This document shows, one piece after another, positions 1 to 4,984 of a stretch of 5,224 bases of DNA. The notes beneath the pieces were generated by a model that ran no database searches, was not told where the DNA came from, and saw only the letters and a list, made by a program, of their open reading frames with translations. The translations under genes were made by a program, and so were the position numbers. This stretch comes from Tannerella sp. GTDB taxonomy: Bacteria; Bacteroidota; Bacteroidia; Bacteroidales; Tannerellaceae. Numbering within the stretch: the first letter of the stretch is position 1; the number at the start of each line of letters is the position of its first letter. The stretch is taken from assembly GCA_031282485.1 (NCBI GenBank), contig JAITDQ010000039.1, positions 1 through 5,224 of the forward strand. Direction: 5' to 3'.

Positions 1-174
1 TTAAAATTAATAACAGGATTGCCTTCCGCATTACAAATTATCGGTTATTATCCGGTAATATCATATCGGGGATATAAATTGTCGTGGATATATGATTATC
101 TGAATACTCAAAACAGGAAGAAAATTATTGAGGATTTTCTGGATTTTGCCGAAAAAAAAGCATCTGGTCGATGA
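1..174 (+). CDS. C-terminal end of an unidentified protein (partial at left edge)
   Basis: The frame starting at base 1 is open for 57 codons and stops at TGA 172-174. The other two plus frames are interrupted in the same stretch. The predicted peptide has ordinary protein composition, with a hydrophobic and aromatic segment (IIGYYPVISYRGYKLSWIYDYL) shortened here to its core YYPVISYRGYKLSWIY, followed by a charged helix KKIIEDFLDFAEKK and a terminal ASGR. I do not recognise the family. The frame ends just after a run of eight A (152-159). Dropping one A there would move reading into a frame with an antitoxin-like tail (see 152-253), so the present C-terminus may be a frameshift product rather than the original end. 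The gene is on the opposite strand from all intact genes in the window. It could also be a chance open frame. Confidence 0.45.
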   Translation, partial: LKLITGLPSALQIIGYYPVISYRGYKLSWIYDYLNTQNRKKIIEDFLDFAEKKASGR

Positions 175-253
175 TTTCAAATTCAACAGAGATGAGTGCT
201 ATGACAGGAACATTCCATGCGTGCTTTGCCCGTCAGGGCATTCATATCAATAG
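152..253 (+). pseudogene. Remnant of an antitoxin C-terminus, out of frame
   Basis: In the second plus frame, after the A8 run, the sequence encodes KKKHLVDDFKFNRDECYDRN and then a cysteine-rich tail ending at TAG 251-253. The block DFKFNRDECYDR closely resembles the C-terminus DYKFNREEANAR of the intact antitoxin at 749-949. The two loci share an identical 14-base stretch, AAATTCAACAGAGA, at 179-192 plus and 768-781 minus. In both places an ATG overlaps the end of the motif in the same relative position: 757-759 minus starts the PIN toxin, and 201-203 plus starts an unrelated 28-codon frame ending at 285-287. This looks like a broken antitoxin/toxin junction whose toxin has been replaced or degraded. 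The match is short, so homology is inferred rather than proven. Confidence 0.4.
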
Positions 254-276
254 CATCCATGCGAAAAATATCGGCA

Positions 277-293
277 AATCTCCGTAGGAGATT
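277..293. other. Short hairpin downstream of the PIN toxin gene
   Basis: AATCTCC (277-283) and GGAGATT (287-293) form a perfect 7-bp stem with a 3-nt GTA loop. The hairpin lies 37 nt beyond the stop codon of the minus-strand PIN gene and could act as its terminator or as an mRNA 3'-end stabiliser. No T-tract follows directly: on the minus strand the next run of T comes only after the stretch TGCCGATA. A canonical intrinsic terminator is therefore not supported. It may be another dispersed palindromic repeat. Confidence 0.4.
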
Positions 294-330
294 CATCATT
301 AACAGGTCATGGAACACGACGCGCGATATG

Positions 331-759
331 TTATAAATTTTTTATCCCTAAGCAAAAAGGATTGATTATTCTTAATCGTTGTTCTATAACCTGATTGTGC
401 TGCAAATCTTCGGAGTAAAGAATTGTGCAGTTGTTTTCCAGAGCAGCAGCAATTATCAAACTGTCATAGAAAGAAAAACCATAACGTTTGGCTACATCGC
501 AAGCCAGAAAAATAGTTAACTGGCTGTTTATGGCAAGGTGATTAACGTTTTCAATACACTCCTGCAACAGATATTTCACAATATCATATTCAACCTTTAA
601 CTTTCTACAAAACGTATTAATCATTTCCTGTAATACCTGCGTACTTATTATGGTGTTACCGACCATAATAAGTTGCTTTGCTGTTTTTTGCTTATTGCTG
701 TCTGTTGTGGAATAAGCATAAATAACGATATTGCTATCTAAAAATACTTTATCTTGCAT
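331..759 (-). CDS. PIN-domain ribonuclease toxin, VapC-like
   Basis: This 142-residue protein has the size and motif order of a stand-alone PIN-domain toxin. PIN toxins are Mg2+-dependent endoribonucleases acting in the cytoplasm, often on tRNA or rRNA. The acidic active-site residues are visible: D8 in FLDSN, E45 in VLQEM, D99 in FYDSLIIAAA, and E117/D118 in YSEDL. The closing INPF motif also fits the family, and no catalytic residue appears to be missing. The ATG lies inside the end of the upstream antitoxin gene, giving an 11-nt overlap (749-759). No strong Shine-Dalgarno is present, only an AG-rich GAGAAGAAG, so translational coupling to the antitoxin is likely. The genes share the promoter at 971-1001. 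Function is inferred from family membership; the RNA target cannot be read from sequence. Confidence 0.88.
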   Translation of the reverse strand: MQDKVFLDSNIVIYAYSTTDSNKQKTAKQLIMVGNTIISTQVLQEMINTFCRKLKVEYDIVKYLLQECIENVNHLAINSQLTIFLACDVAKRYGFSFYDSLIIAAALENNCTILYSEDLQHNQVIEQRLRIINPFCLGIKNL

Positions 760-949
760 TAGCTTCTTCTCTGTTGAATTTGTAATCCTGTGGCAAAGCG
801 AGTCCGAAATCGGTAAACGTTACTTTTTTTGTACGCTTGCGTTCATCGGAATATCGCACTTCTGCATTGATTCCCCAAGTTTTTAGAAACACCAACAACG
901 CATCTATCTTTACATTGTCTATCTCTGATTTGAATATTATTTCTGTCAT
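749..949 (-). CDS. Antitoxin partner of the PIN toxin
   Basis: This is a 66-residue protein encoded immediately upstream of the PIN toxin and overlapping it by 11 nt, the usual antitoxin-first order. No named DNA-binding fold is obvious. The N-terminal half (residues 1-32) alternates hydrophobic and charged residues. A basic linker RKRTKK (37-42) follows, and the C-terminus DYKFNREEANAR (55-66) is probably the toxin-binding tail. Small Bacteroidota antitoxins with such [DE][FY]KFNRE endings are familiar, but I cannot assign a family name. The start is supported by AAAGGATT directly before the ATG and by the promoter ending about 21 nt upstream. Autorepression by the antitoxin or the complex would be expected from the known behaviour of such modules, but no operator is demonstrated. 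Confidence 0.75.
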   Translation of the reverse strand: MTEIIFKSEIDNVKIDALLVFLKTWGINAEVRYSDERKRTKKVTFTDFGLALPQDYKFNREEANAR

Positions 950-970
950 AATCCTTTATTTTTGAAAACG

Positions 971-1001
971 CAAAGATACAATCTTTATTTCGAATGGCAA
1001 A
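971..1001 (-). promoter_or_regulatory. Bacteroidota-type promoter of the PIN toxin-antitoxin operon
   Basis: On the minus strand TTTG (998-1001) is followed after exactly 19 nt by TATCTTTG (971-978). This is a full match to the Bacteroidota consensus TTTG-N19-TAnnTTTG for the primary sigma factor. Transcription should start near 965, giving a short A-rich leader of about 16 nt that contains the AAAGGATT ribosome-binding region. Confidence 0.85.
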
Positions 1002-1093
1002 AACAGGAAAATTTTACGCCTCAATTTTGCGCAAAATTGCAAAAATACAACAGGGCGGCGATGATGTGATGGCGGTGACGATGGGATGCTGCC

Positions 1094-1121
1094 GTAGAGA
1101 CGCGATGCATCGCGTCTCTAC
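1094..1121. repeat. 28-bp palindromic repeat, copy 1
   Basis: This is a perfect palindrome with arm GTAGAGACGCGATG. The flanking T-rich tract seen on the left of the other copies appears here as an A-rich tract on the right (ACAAAAACAAAAACAC), so this copy is inverted relative to copies 2-4. It sits 27 bp beyond the stop codon of the AraC-type regulator. As a transcript it could fold into a 12-13 bp hairpin, but no T-tract follows on the minus strand. It could therefore cap the 3' end but is not a standard terminator. Confidence 0.95.
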
Positions 1122-1148
1122 ACAAAAACAAAAACACCGAACCGCGCG

Positions 1149-2891
1149 TCACCTGTTCTTCACCATTTTACGGTATTCCGCCGGGCTGATGTCGTATTGC
1201 TCTTTGAAAAGACGGTAGAATGTCTGGCGGTTATTGAATCCGCAATCTGCGGCAATGGCTTCGACCGTGAGGTCAGGGTGGATGTTCAGCATCTGCCGGG
1301 CTTCGTTCAGTTGCAGGGTATGGATATATTCCATCGGCGTTTTTCCGGTAATGGTTTTGACGGCTTCAAACAGGGAACTTCTGTTCGTGGCCAGCTCCAA
1401 AGCAAGCCCGTCAAGGTCAATGTCGGGTTTCATAAAATTTTTATCGTCGAGCAGGTATCTGTTCAGGCGCTCGACCAGTTCATTCTGCCGTCTGTCAGCG
1501 GGGCGTTCCTTTACGGCTTCGGCTTCAAAATCAGCCGGTGGCGGAACGGACTGCAACAGGTTTTCGTACCGTTTTGTCATCTGCTCCAGTTCTTCCCTTA
1601 GTCTGTCCTGTTCTTTGATTTGGCGGTATAAGCCCCGGTTTTTCCCTGTGATGATACGGTTGTGGTAAATTCCTGTCCCCAGAAGAATGAGGAGTAAAAA
1701 ACATCCGCCGAGGGCAAAGAGGAAATAACTGCGGTTGCGCTGCTTTTCGGCAATGTGTTTTTCGACTTCGTATTGGGTGCGGATGTCGTCGAGTTGGACT
1801 GTAAATTCACGGTTGTTGCGGGCGTCCATGTCGGCGATGATTTCCCTGAACAGCAGGGCGGCGCTGTCAGCTTCGCACAGTCGTATGAAGATGTCTAATT
1901 TTTCTCCCTTGACTTGAATTTTATACGCAGCGTTTGACGATGCGATTGCTTTATTAATCATTTCAAGCGCGTCCGCGTATCGCTTGCGTCCCTTGAGAAT
2001 ATGCGCCCGTTCTTCGTACATTTTCATGCTGCCGTTCGTGGCGCTGTCTATTTTGTGGAGGTAAAATTCGGCTTTGTCGAAGTCGCCGGATTGACGGCCG
2101 GCGTCGAGATAAACCATCCACACGTTCATCCATGAGCTTGCCTGCGGTGATTTGGACGCCTCTTCGTAGCGGCGGGTTACGTCTTCACATTCGGCGGCAA
2201 CGAGCAGGGCGTCGTCGTAACGTTCCTGCGCCACAAGGTTGAAGCCTAAACCGGTACAGGCATTTGCCAGAATATTCAGGTACGCCGTGCTGTCCTGCAA
2301 CAGCCTGATACATTCCCGGAGACATTTTTCCTGCTCTGCAAACCGGCGCTGACTGGAATAAATGCGCCCCATGGTATAGAACGCCGTGCCCATGCCTCCG
2401 GCGTCCTGCCGTTCTTTCGCGTGGTCGTACATGGCCTGCGCTTCGCGGAGGGCTTGCTCATATTCTCCCTTGCGCCTGTAGGCCTCGGCCAGAGTGCGGG
2501 ACGATTGATACCATGACTTCCACTCCTTGTGTTTTGCCATGAACTCCAGCGTTGCCGGCGCCCGCGCAATGATTTCATCAAACATGCCCCTGTTCTGAAG
2601 TACACTCAGTATGTTTGTCCTGACTGTTACCTGATAAGAGGGGCGCTGCTGTCGCCCGGCTTCTGCGTCCAGTTCGTTATACAGGGTAAACAGGGTATCC
2701 ATCGCCAGACTGTCGCTTACACTCGCTGCGTAATAGCGATTGGCCAACTGTTGATACGTTTTTAATTTCTCTTCGCCTTCCTGTTGGGAAAGGACTTTCC
2801 GCAGCGAATCTTTTTGTTGCTGCACGCTGTTCTGCGCCGAAACAAAGACCGGCAGCAGGAATAAAATCGACAGAATATAAAATTGTTTCAT
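1149..2891 (-). CDS. Membrane-spanning TPR sensor with AraC-type DNA-binding domain
   Basis: This 580-residue protein has a clear domain order. Residues 1-19 are a signal peptide with probable cleavage after FVSA. Residues about 40-370 are helical TPR-like repeats, clearest at 130-165 (LAEAYRRKGEYEQALREA), 168-200, 208-240 and 295-320. Residues about 388-410 form one membrane helix (YFLFALGGCFLLLILLGTGIY), written here as its core FALGGCFLLLILLGTGI. Residues 420-447 are a charged coiled coil. Residues 490-577 are an AraC-type double helix-turn-helix, with LDGLALELATNRSSLFEAV, then IAADCGFNNRQTFYRLFKEQ and the signature ISPAEYR. The TPR part should be periplasmic and the DNA-binding part cytoplasmic, so the protein may pass an outside signal to transcription without a kinase. 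Target genes are unknown. Its GC content is clearly higher than that of the toxin-antitoxin genes. The ATG follows an A/T-rich stretch without a Shine-Dalgarno, as is common in this phylum. Confidence 0.9.
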   Translation of the reverse strand: MKQFYILSILFLLPVFVSAQNSVQQQKDSLRKVLSQQEGEEKLKTYQQLANRYYAASVSDSLAMDTLFTLYNELDAEAGRQQRPSYQVTVRTNILSVLQNRGMFDEIIARAPATLEFMAKHKEWKSWYQSSRTLAEAYRRKGEYEQALREAQAMYDHAKERQDAGGMGTAFYTMGRIYSSQRRFAEQEKCLRECIRLLQDSTAYLNILANACTGLGFNLVAQERYDDALLVAAECEDVTRRYEEASKSPQASSWMNVWMVYLDAGRQSGDFDKAEFYLHKIDSATNGSMKMYEERAHILKGRKRYADALEMINKAIASSNAAYKIQVKGEKLDIFIRLCEADSAALLFREIIADMDARNNREFTVQLDDIRTQYEVEKHIAEKQRNRSYFLFALGGCFLLLILLGTGIYHNRIITGKNRGLYRQIKEQDRLREELEQMTKRYENLLQSVPPPADFEAEAVKERPADRRQNELVERLNRYLLDDKNFMKPDIDLDGLALELATNRSSLFEAVKTITGKTPMEYIHTLQLNEARQMLNIHPDLTVEAIAADCGFNNRQTFYRLFKEQYDISPAEYRKMVKNR

Positions 2892-2914
2892 ATATTTATG
2901 GATTATTTGTTTTT

Positions 2915-2942
2915 GTAGAGACGCGATGCATCGCGTCTCTAC
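2915..2942. repeat. 28-bp palindromic repeat, copy 2
   Basis: This copy is identical to copy 1 over all 28 bp. It lies 24-51 bp upstream of the start codon of the TPR/AraC regulator, in what should be its promoter or leader. No TTTG occurs on the minus strand anywhere from 2892 to 3041, so the usual promoter signature is absent. The palindrome forms one unit (2915-3015) with the terminator hairpin at 2975-3015. It could be a regulatory site, a leader hairpin, or only an inserted repeat. Confidence 0.95.
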
Positions 2943-2974
2943 GTGACGTGGCGCATCGCGGTGTGCGATGACAA

Positions 2975-3015
2975 TAAAAAAGCGTGTAAACCTTTTTATT
3001 ATCGGTTTACACGCT
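2975..3015 (-). terminator. Intrinsic terminator of the HEPN-MNT operon
   Basis: AGCGTGTAAACC (2981-2992) and GGTTTACACGCT (3004-3015) form a perfect 12-bp stem with an 11-nt loop. On the minus strand the stem is followed directly by a T-run, the complement of the A-run 2976-2980. The hairpin begins 26 nt after the MNT stop codon. No T-run follows on the plus strand, so the polarity matches the operon. A near-identical hairpin recurs at 5058-5098, which shows that this terminator is part of a dispersed repeat. Confidence 0.85.
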
Positions 3016-3041
3016 AAATCTGGTTTCGATATGGGATTTCC

Positions 3042-3371
3042 CTATTCCGGCGAATTGAAAATGACGATGCCGTCTTTTTTGATTTCCTCGATAAACGGGT
3101 CGCTGTTGCGGAAATAGTCTGTGGGATAGGTTTTCGATTCAATGCGGATATACGGTTTTTTGATGCCGACGTGCAGGAATCGTTCTCTATCAATGAAACC
3201 TATGCCGGTAAAATCGTCGGCAACCAAAGCCACATCAATGTCCGACCATTCGTGTTGCCTGCCTTTGGCAAACGAGCCGAAAAGTATTACGGTACGCAGG
3301 TTGACGCCCTGTTTTTCGATTTCGCGGGCGTAATTTCGTACAATGTCTATTGCAGCATTTTGAGTAAGCAT
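3042..3371 (-). CDS. MNT-type nucleotidyltransferase, partner of HEPN protein
   Basis: This 109-residue protein belongs to the minimal nucleotidyltransferase group. It carries GSFAKG (32-37) and SDIDV (43-47), the G-S...D-x-D signature in which D44 and D46 bind metal. E78 in YIRIES is the likely third carboxylate. In characterised HEPN/MNT pairs the nucleotidyltransferase serves as antitoxin by adding AMP to the HEPN protein; here that role is inferred from the pairing. The ATG lies within the end of the HEPN gene (25-nt overlap, 3347-3371). It is preceded by a perfect Shine-Dalgarno AAAGGAGG (complement of 3379-3386) seven nt upstream, so it can be translated strongly and independently. The operon ends at the terminator 2975-3015. 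Confidence 0.88.
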   Translation of the reverse strand: MLTQNAAIDIVRNYAREIEKQGVNLRTVILFGSFAKGRQHEWSDIDVALVADDFTGIGFIDRERFLHVGIKKPYIRIESKTYPTDYFRNSDPFIEEIKKDGIVIFNSPE

Positions 3372-3742
3372 GTTCTGACCTCCTTTACCTTTTCCATTGC
3401 GGCGGTTGCAAAATCTTTTGTGCAGATTTTATACATCTTATTCAAATAATCGGGATAGCGGCTTGATAATTGAAAATCATTGAAATTTTCGAGAAAACCC
3501 ATGGTCTCATTTCCTAAATCTACGCCGGATTCATCAAGCAGCCACACAATATTATGCACTTTAGGCGGAATATTGTCGTTGTGATTTTTTATCCAGTGAG
3601 CTTTTGCAAGTTTTTCAAGCGTCAAATGCGACCAGAACAGACAATGCATGTAACGCTCTGTTGTAAAAAGCACTTCTACGGTAATCCAGTCTTCGGCGGC
3701 AGTGCTCACCCAATGGTCAATATGTTCCTGTTTCGTCATCAT
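3347..3742 (-). CDS. HEPN-domain protein, toxin-type partner of MNT
   Basis: This 131-residue all-helical protein has the features of the HEPN family found next to MNT nucleotidyltransferases: an N-terminal helix around AAEDWITVEVLF (15-26), the core CLFWSHLTLEKLAKAHWI (34-51), PPKVHNIVWLL (59-69), and the RYPDY motif (95-99). HEPN proteins are often ribonucleases with an R-x4-6-H active site. I do not find that motif here, nor the RxxxxHxY tyrosine site of HepT, so nuclease activity is uncertain. I start it at ATG 3742 (MMTKQEH). A longer frame reaches 3802, but it begins with TTG and lies upstream of the TATCTTTG element (3763-3770), so it would not be on the transcript. ATG 3739, the second methionine, is equally possible. 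Confidence 0.83.
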   Translation of the reverse strand: MMTKQEHIDHWVSTAAEDWITVEVLFTTERYMHCLFWSHLTLEKLAKAHWIKNHNDNIPPKVHNIVWLLDESGVDLGNETMGFLENFNDFQLSSRYPDYLNKMYKICTKDFATAAMEKVKEVRTCLLKMLQ

Positions 3743-3762
3743 AATGCAATGAATATTTTCGG

Positions 3763-3770
3763 CAAAGATA
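3763..3770 (-). promoter_or_regulatory. -7 promoter element of the HEPN-MNT operon
   Basis: TATCTTTG on the minus strand matches the Bacteroidota -7 consensus TAnnTTTG and is identical to the element of the PIN module. It ends 20 nt before ATG 3742, almost the same distance as in that module (21 nt). The -33 part is poor: TTTG candidates lie 13 nt or 23 nt upstream instead of about 19. The element decides the choice of start codon for the HEPN gene. Confidence 0.65.
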
Positions 3771-3810
3771 ATTGCTTTTTTTCCAAAAACGGCCAAATAC
3801 AATTTTATTT

Positions 3811-3875
3811 ACGTGTAAACCAATATGTCAAAGAACGTGTTGTTTTTGTAGAGACGCGATGCATCGCGTCTCTAC
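3811..3875. repeat. 28-bp palindromic repeat, copy 3, with left-end motif
   Basis: The palindrome itself is 3848-3875 and is identical to the other copies. To its left ACGTGTAAACC (3811-3821), followed by AATAT, matches the left end of the composite repeat at 4985 (GCGTGTAAACC then CATAT). Between the two parts this copy has about 11 extra bases (GTCAAAGAACG). The terminator hairpin found right of copies 2 and 4 is missing. The unit is upstream of the HEPN-MNT promoter. Confidence 0.85.
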
Positions 3876-4042
3876 ATTTGTATTCTGCGCAATCAGATAG
3901 CAGGCATGGCACATGAGAAGAACATCTTTTGGTGTTCGATTTCCGTATGAGAAACGTCAGCAGCAAATGCGCTATATGCGTTGCCCAAACCTGTGTTTTG
4001 ATGCTGTTTTCGCTCTCGGAGCAAGAAAAATGCAGTTGGAAA

Positions 4043-4381
4043 TCAACGATTCATTTCGTGTTCTATGGCCTGTTTTACGAAATTGTTCAGGCTTTGGTCG
4101 CGTTTTTTGGCGGTCTCCGATGCTTTGTAATGTAAATCCATGCCTATACGGACGTTAAATGTGCCCAAATTGGGCTTTTGTGGATGTATGCCTTCCTGTT
4201 GGCAATCGTACAGGTATTCATCTACAAATTGCTTGAAATCGGTTTCCAGTTCGTTAAGAGTTCGCCCTTCATAGATATAGGAACCTTTTATGCCTAAAAG
4301 CTGTCCGTACAACATCTTGCTGCCAAGGTCATACTCAACGCTTCCATAATAGCCTTTGTATGTCAATACATTGTTATTCAT
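4043..4381 (-). CDS. hicB: HicB-type antitoxin
   Basis: This 112-residue protein has the two-part HicB layout. Residues 5-68 form the degenerate RNase H-like fold that covers the HicA toxin (YYGSVEYDLGSKMLYGQLLG, and the helix TLNELETDFKQFVDEYL). Residues 73-110 form a ribbon-helix-helix DNA-binding domain (GTFNVRIGMDLHYKASETA, then SLNNFVKQAIEHEM), which would bind the operon promoter as a dimer. The ATG overlaps the end of hicA by 8 nt (4374-4381), indicating translational coupling. The order toxin-antitoxin is normal for hicAB. No convincing terminator is seen beyond the stop; only a 4-bp stem GCTC/GAGC is present in the following 50 nt. Confidence 0.92.
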   Translation of the reverse strand: MNNNVLTYKGYYGSVEYDLGSKMLYGQLLGIKGSYIYEGRTLNELETDFKQFVDEYLYDCQQEGIHPQKPNLGTFNVRIGMDLHYKASETAKKRDQSLNNFVKQAIEHEMNR

Positions 4382-4658
4382 CCTGTGATTCTTTTGTTGT
4401 TATTAAATTACATTCTTCCAGATTGCTTTTTATTATCTCCAATACATAAGGTTTCAGGATATTTTCCGGATGTGGTCTGTGAAATTTCACAACATTCAAC
4501 GGGTAATTATCATTCCTGAACTTCACACGCGAGCCGCTTGTTTTTCCTGTCTTTACTTCATAAAAGCCCAGGAAATTTAACAGTCTGACAACTTCATCGA
4601 AAGTGAAATCCTTTGGCAGACTTAAAAAGCGGATCAGTAATTTTTCATTTCTGCTCAT
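4374..4658 (-). CDS. hicA: HicA-type mRNA interferase toxin
   Basis: This protein is 94 residues from the ATG at 4658. It has the HicA dsRNA-binding-like fold: SLPKDFTFDEVVRLLNFLGF (about 13-32), then TGKTSGSRVKF and FHRPHPENILKPYVLEII. HicA toxins cleave mRNA without ribosomes. In classical HicA the GSH histidine is catalytic; here that position reads GSR, as I recall for many Bacteroidota members, and the HRPHP histidines are the remaining candidates. A frame extending to 4694 begins with TTG and overlaps the promoter, so I reject it. TACCTTTG ends only 5 nt before the chosen ATG, and the transcript is probably leaderless or nearly so. The C-terminal tail overlaps hicB. Confidence 0.87.
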   Translation of the reverse strand: MSRNEKLLIRFLSLPKDFTFDEVVRLLNFLGFYEVKTGKTSGSRVKFRNDNYPLNVVKFHRPHPENILKPYVLEIIKSNLEECNLITTKESQDE

Positions 4659-4663
4659 GCCGG

Positions 4664-4694
4664 CAAAGGTAATAATTTGATTCAATACGTGCAA
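4664..4694 (-). promoter_or_regulatory. Promoter of hicAB
   Basis: TACCTTTG (4664-4671, minus strand) fits TAnnTTTG. TTGC (4691-4694), a three-of-four match to TTTG, lies exactly 19 nt upstream. Transcription would begin at or within a base or two of ATG 4658, leaving no room for a ribosome-binding site. No other TTTG occurs on the minus strand between 4695 and 4760. Confidence 0.6.
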
Positions 4695-4841
4695 CTATCT
4701 TAGTCGCAATTTTTAAAATCGAATTCTTTAACGGGTTTTATACTGACCGGTTTTATTTGCCGTATACGGGTTTGCCTTGTGATTCAGACTGAAATCACAG
4801 GCAACTTCTAAGTCAGTGGAGAATTTTATTCTCTGCTTTTT

Positions 4842-4898
4842 TTATTCTCGCTTTTGCAAGCCGACGCGAATCGGCGTAGGTTTAATAGGTGTTGCCAT
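4842..4898 (-). CDS. Possible 18-codon ORF or decayed gene start (MATPIKPTPI...)
   Basis: From ATG 4898 the minus strand encodes MATPIKPTPIRVGLQKRE and then TAA. The opening MATPIKPTP resembles the N-terminus of small Bacteroidota proteins I recall, including small antitoxin-like ones, but this is memory and not a search result. GGAAG lies 3 nt before the ATG, and a promoter-like TTTG-N20-TTCCTTTG lies at 4932-4963. A shift of one base after codon 14 would extend reading as AKARIKKAENKILH before another stop, so this may be a frameshifted remnant. A longer overlapping frame (4826-5023) starts inside a palindrome and I regard it as spurious. Confidence 0.3.
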   Translation of the reverse strand: MATPIKPTPIRVGLQKRE

Positions 4899-4931
4899 AA
4901 TCTTCCGATTTTTGACTTAAAAATACTGCTG

Positions 4932-4963
4932 CAAAGGAAATTCATTCTCTGAAAATAACCAAA
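4932..4963 (-). promoter_or_regulatory. Candidate promoter upstream of the 18-codon ORF
   Basis: On the minus strand TTTG (4960-4963) is followed after 20 nt by TTCCTTTG (4932-4939), one base from the TAnnTTTG consensus. A start near 4927 would give a leader of about 28 nt before ATG 4898. It could also drive transcription of the whole 4700-4930 stretch as a non-coding RNA. Confidence 0.4.
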
Positions 4964-4984
4964 CAGGATTTGTGTTTTGTATTT

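Larger units (their letters stand above)
4695..4984. other. Long intergenic stretch with small inverted repeats
   Basis: Apart from the possible short ORF at 4842-4898, I see no complete gene here. Several short dyads are present: CCGTATACGG (4760-4769), an imperfect GTGATT-CAG / CTGAAATCAC pair around 4779-4799, GAGAAT/ATTCTC near 4819-4833, and GCCGA/TCGGC (4860-4875). Their density is more like degraded repeat or gene sequence, or a structured transcript, than a plain spacer. None has a clear terminator T-run. Confidence 0.45.

Noticed and set aside
994..1218. Plus-strand 74-codon frame
   Set aside because: It runs through palindrome copy 1 and the minus-strand promoter region, then overlaps the end of the regulator gene, and it has no recognisable protein features.
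1197..1668. Two plus-strand frames of 134 and 144 codons
   Set aside because: They lie entirely opposite the helix-turn-helix and membrane part of the regulator and are GC-rich antisense shadows.
2276..2765. Additional frames on both strands within the regulator gene
   Set aside because: They are out-of-frame readings of the TPR region, arginine-rich or unstructured, with no start signals.
3743..3802. N-terminal extension of the HEPN protein by 20 residues
   Set aside because: It begins at TTG and spans the TATCTTTG promoter element, so it should lie largely upstream of the transcript start.
3913..4158. Plus-strand frames of 81 and 68 codons
   Set aside because: They overlap the 3' end of hicB on the opposite strand, have no promoter or ribosome-binding site, and have no recognisable domain. 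The 3876-4042 spacer shows nothing else I can support.
4659..4694. N-terminal extension of HicA by 12 residues
   Set aside because: It begins at TTG and overlaps the promoter; the conserved HicA part starts at MSRNEK.
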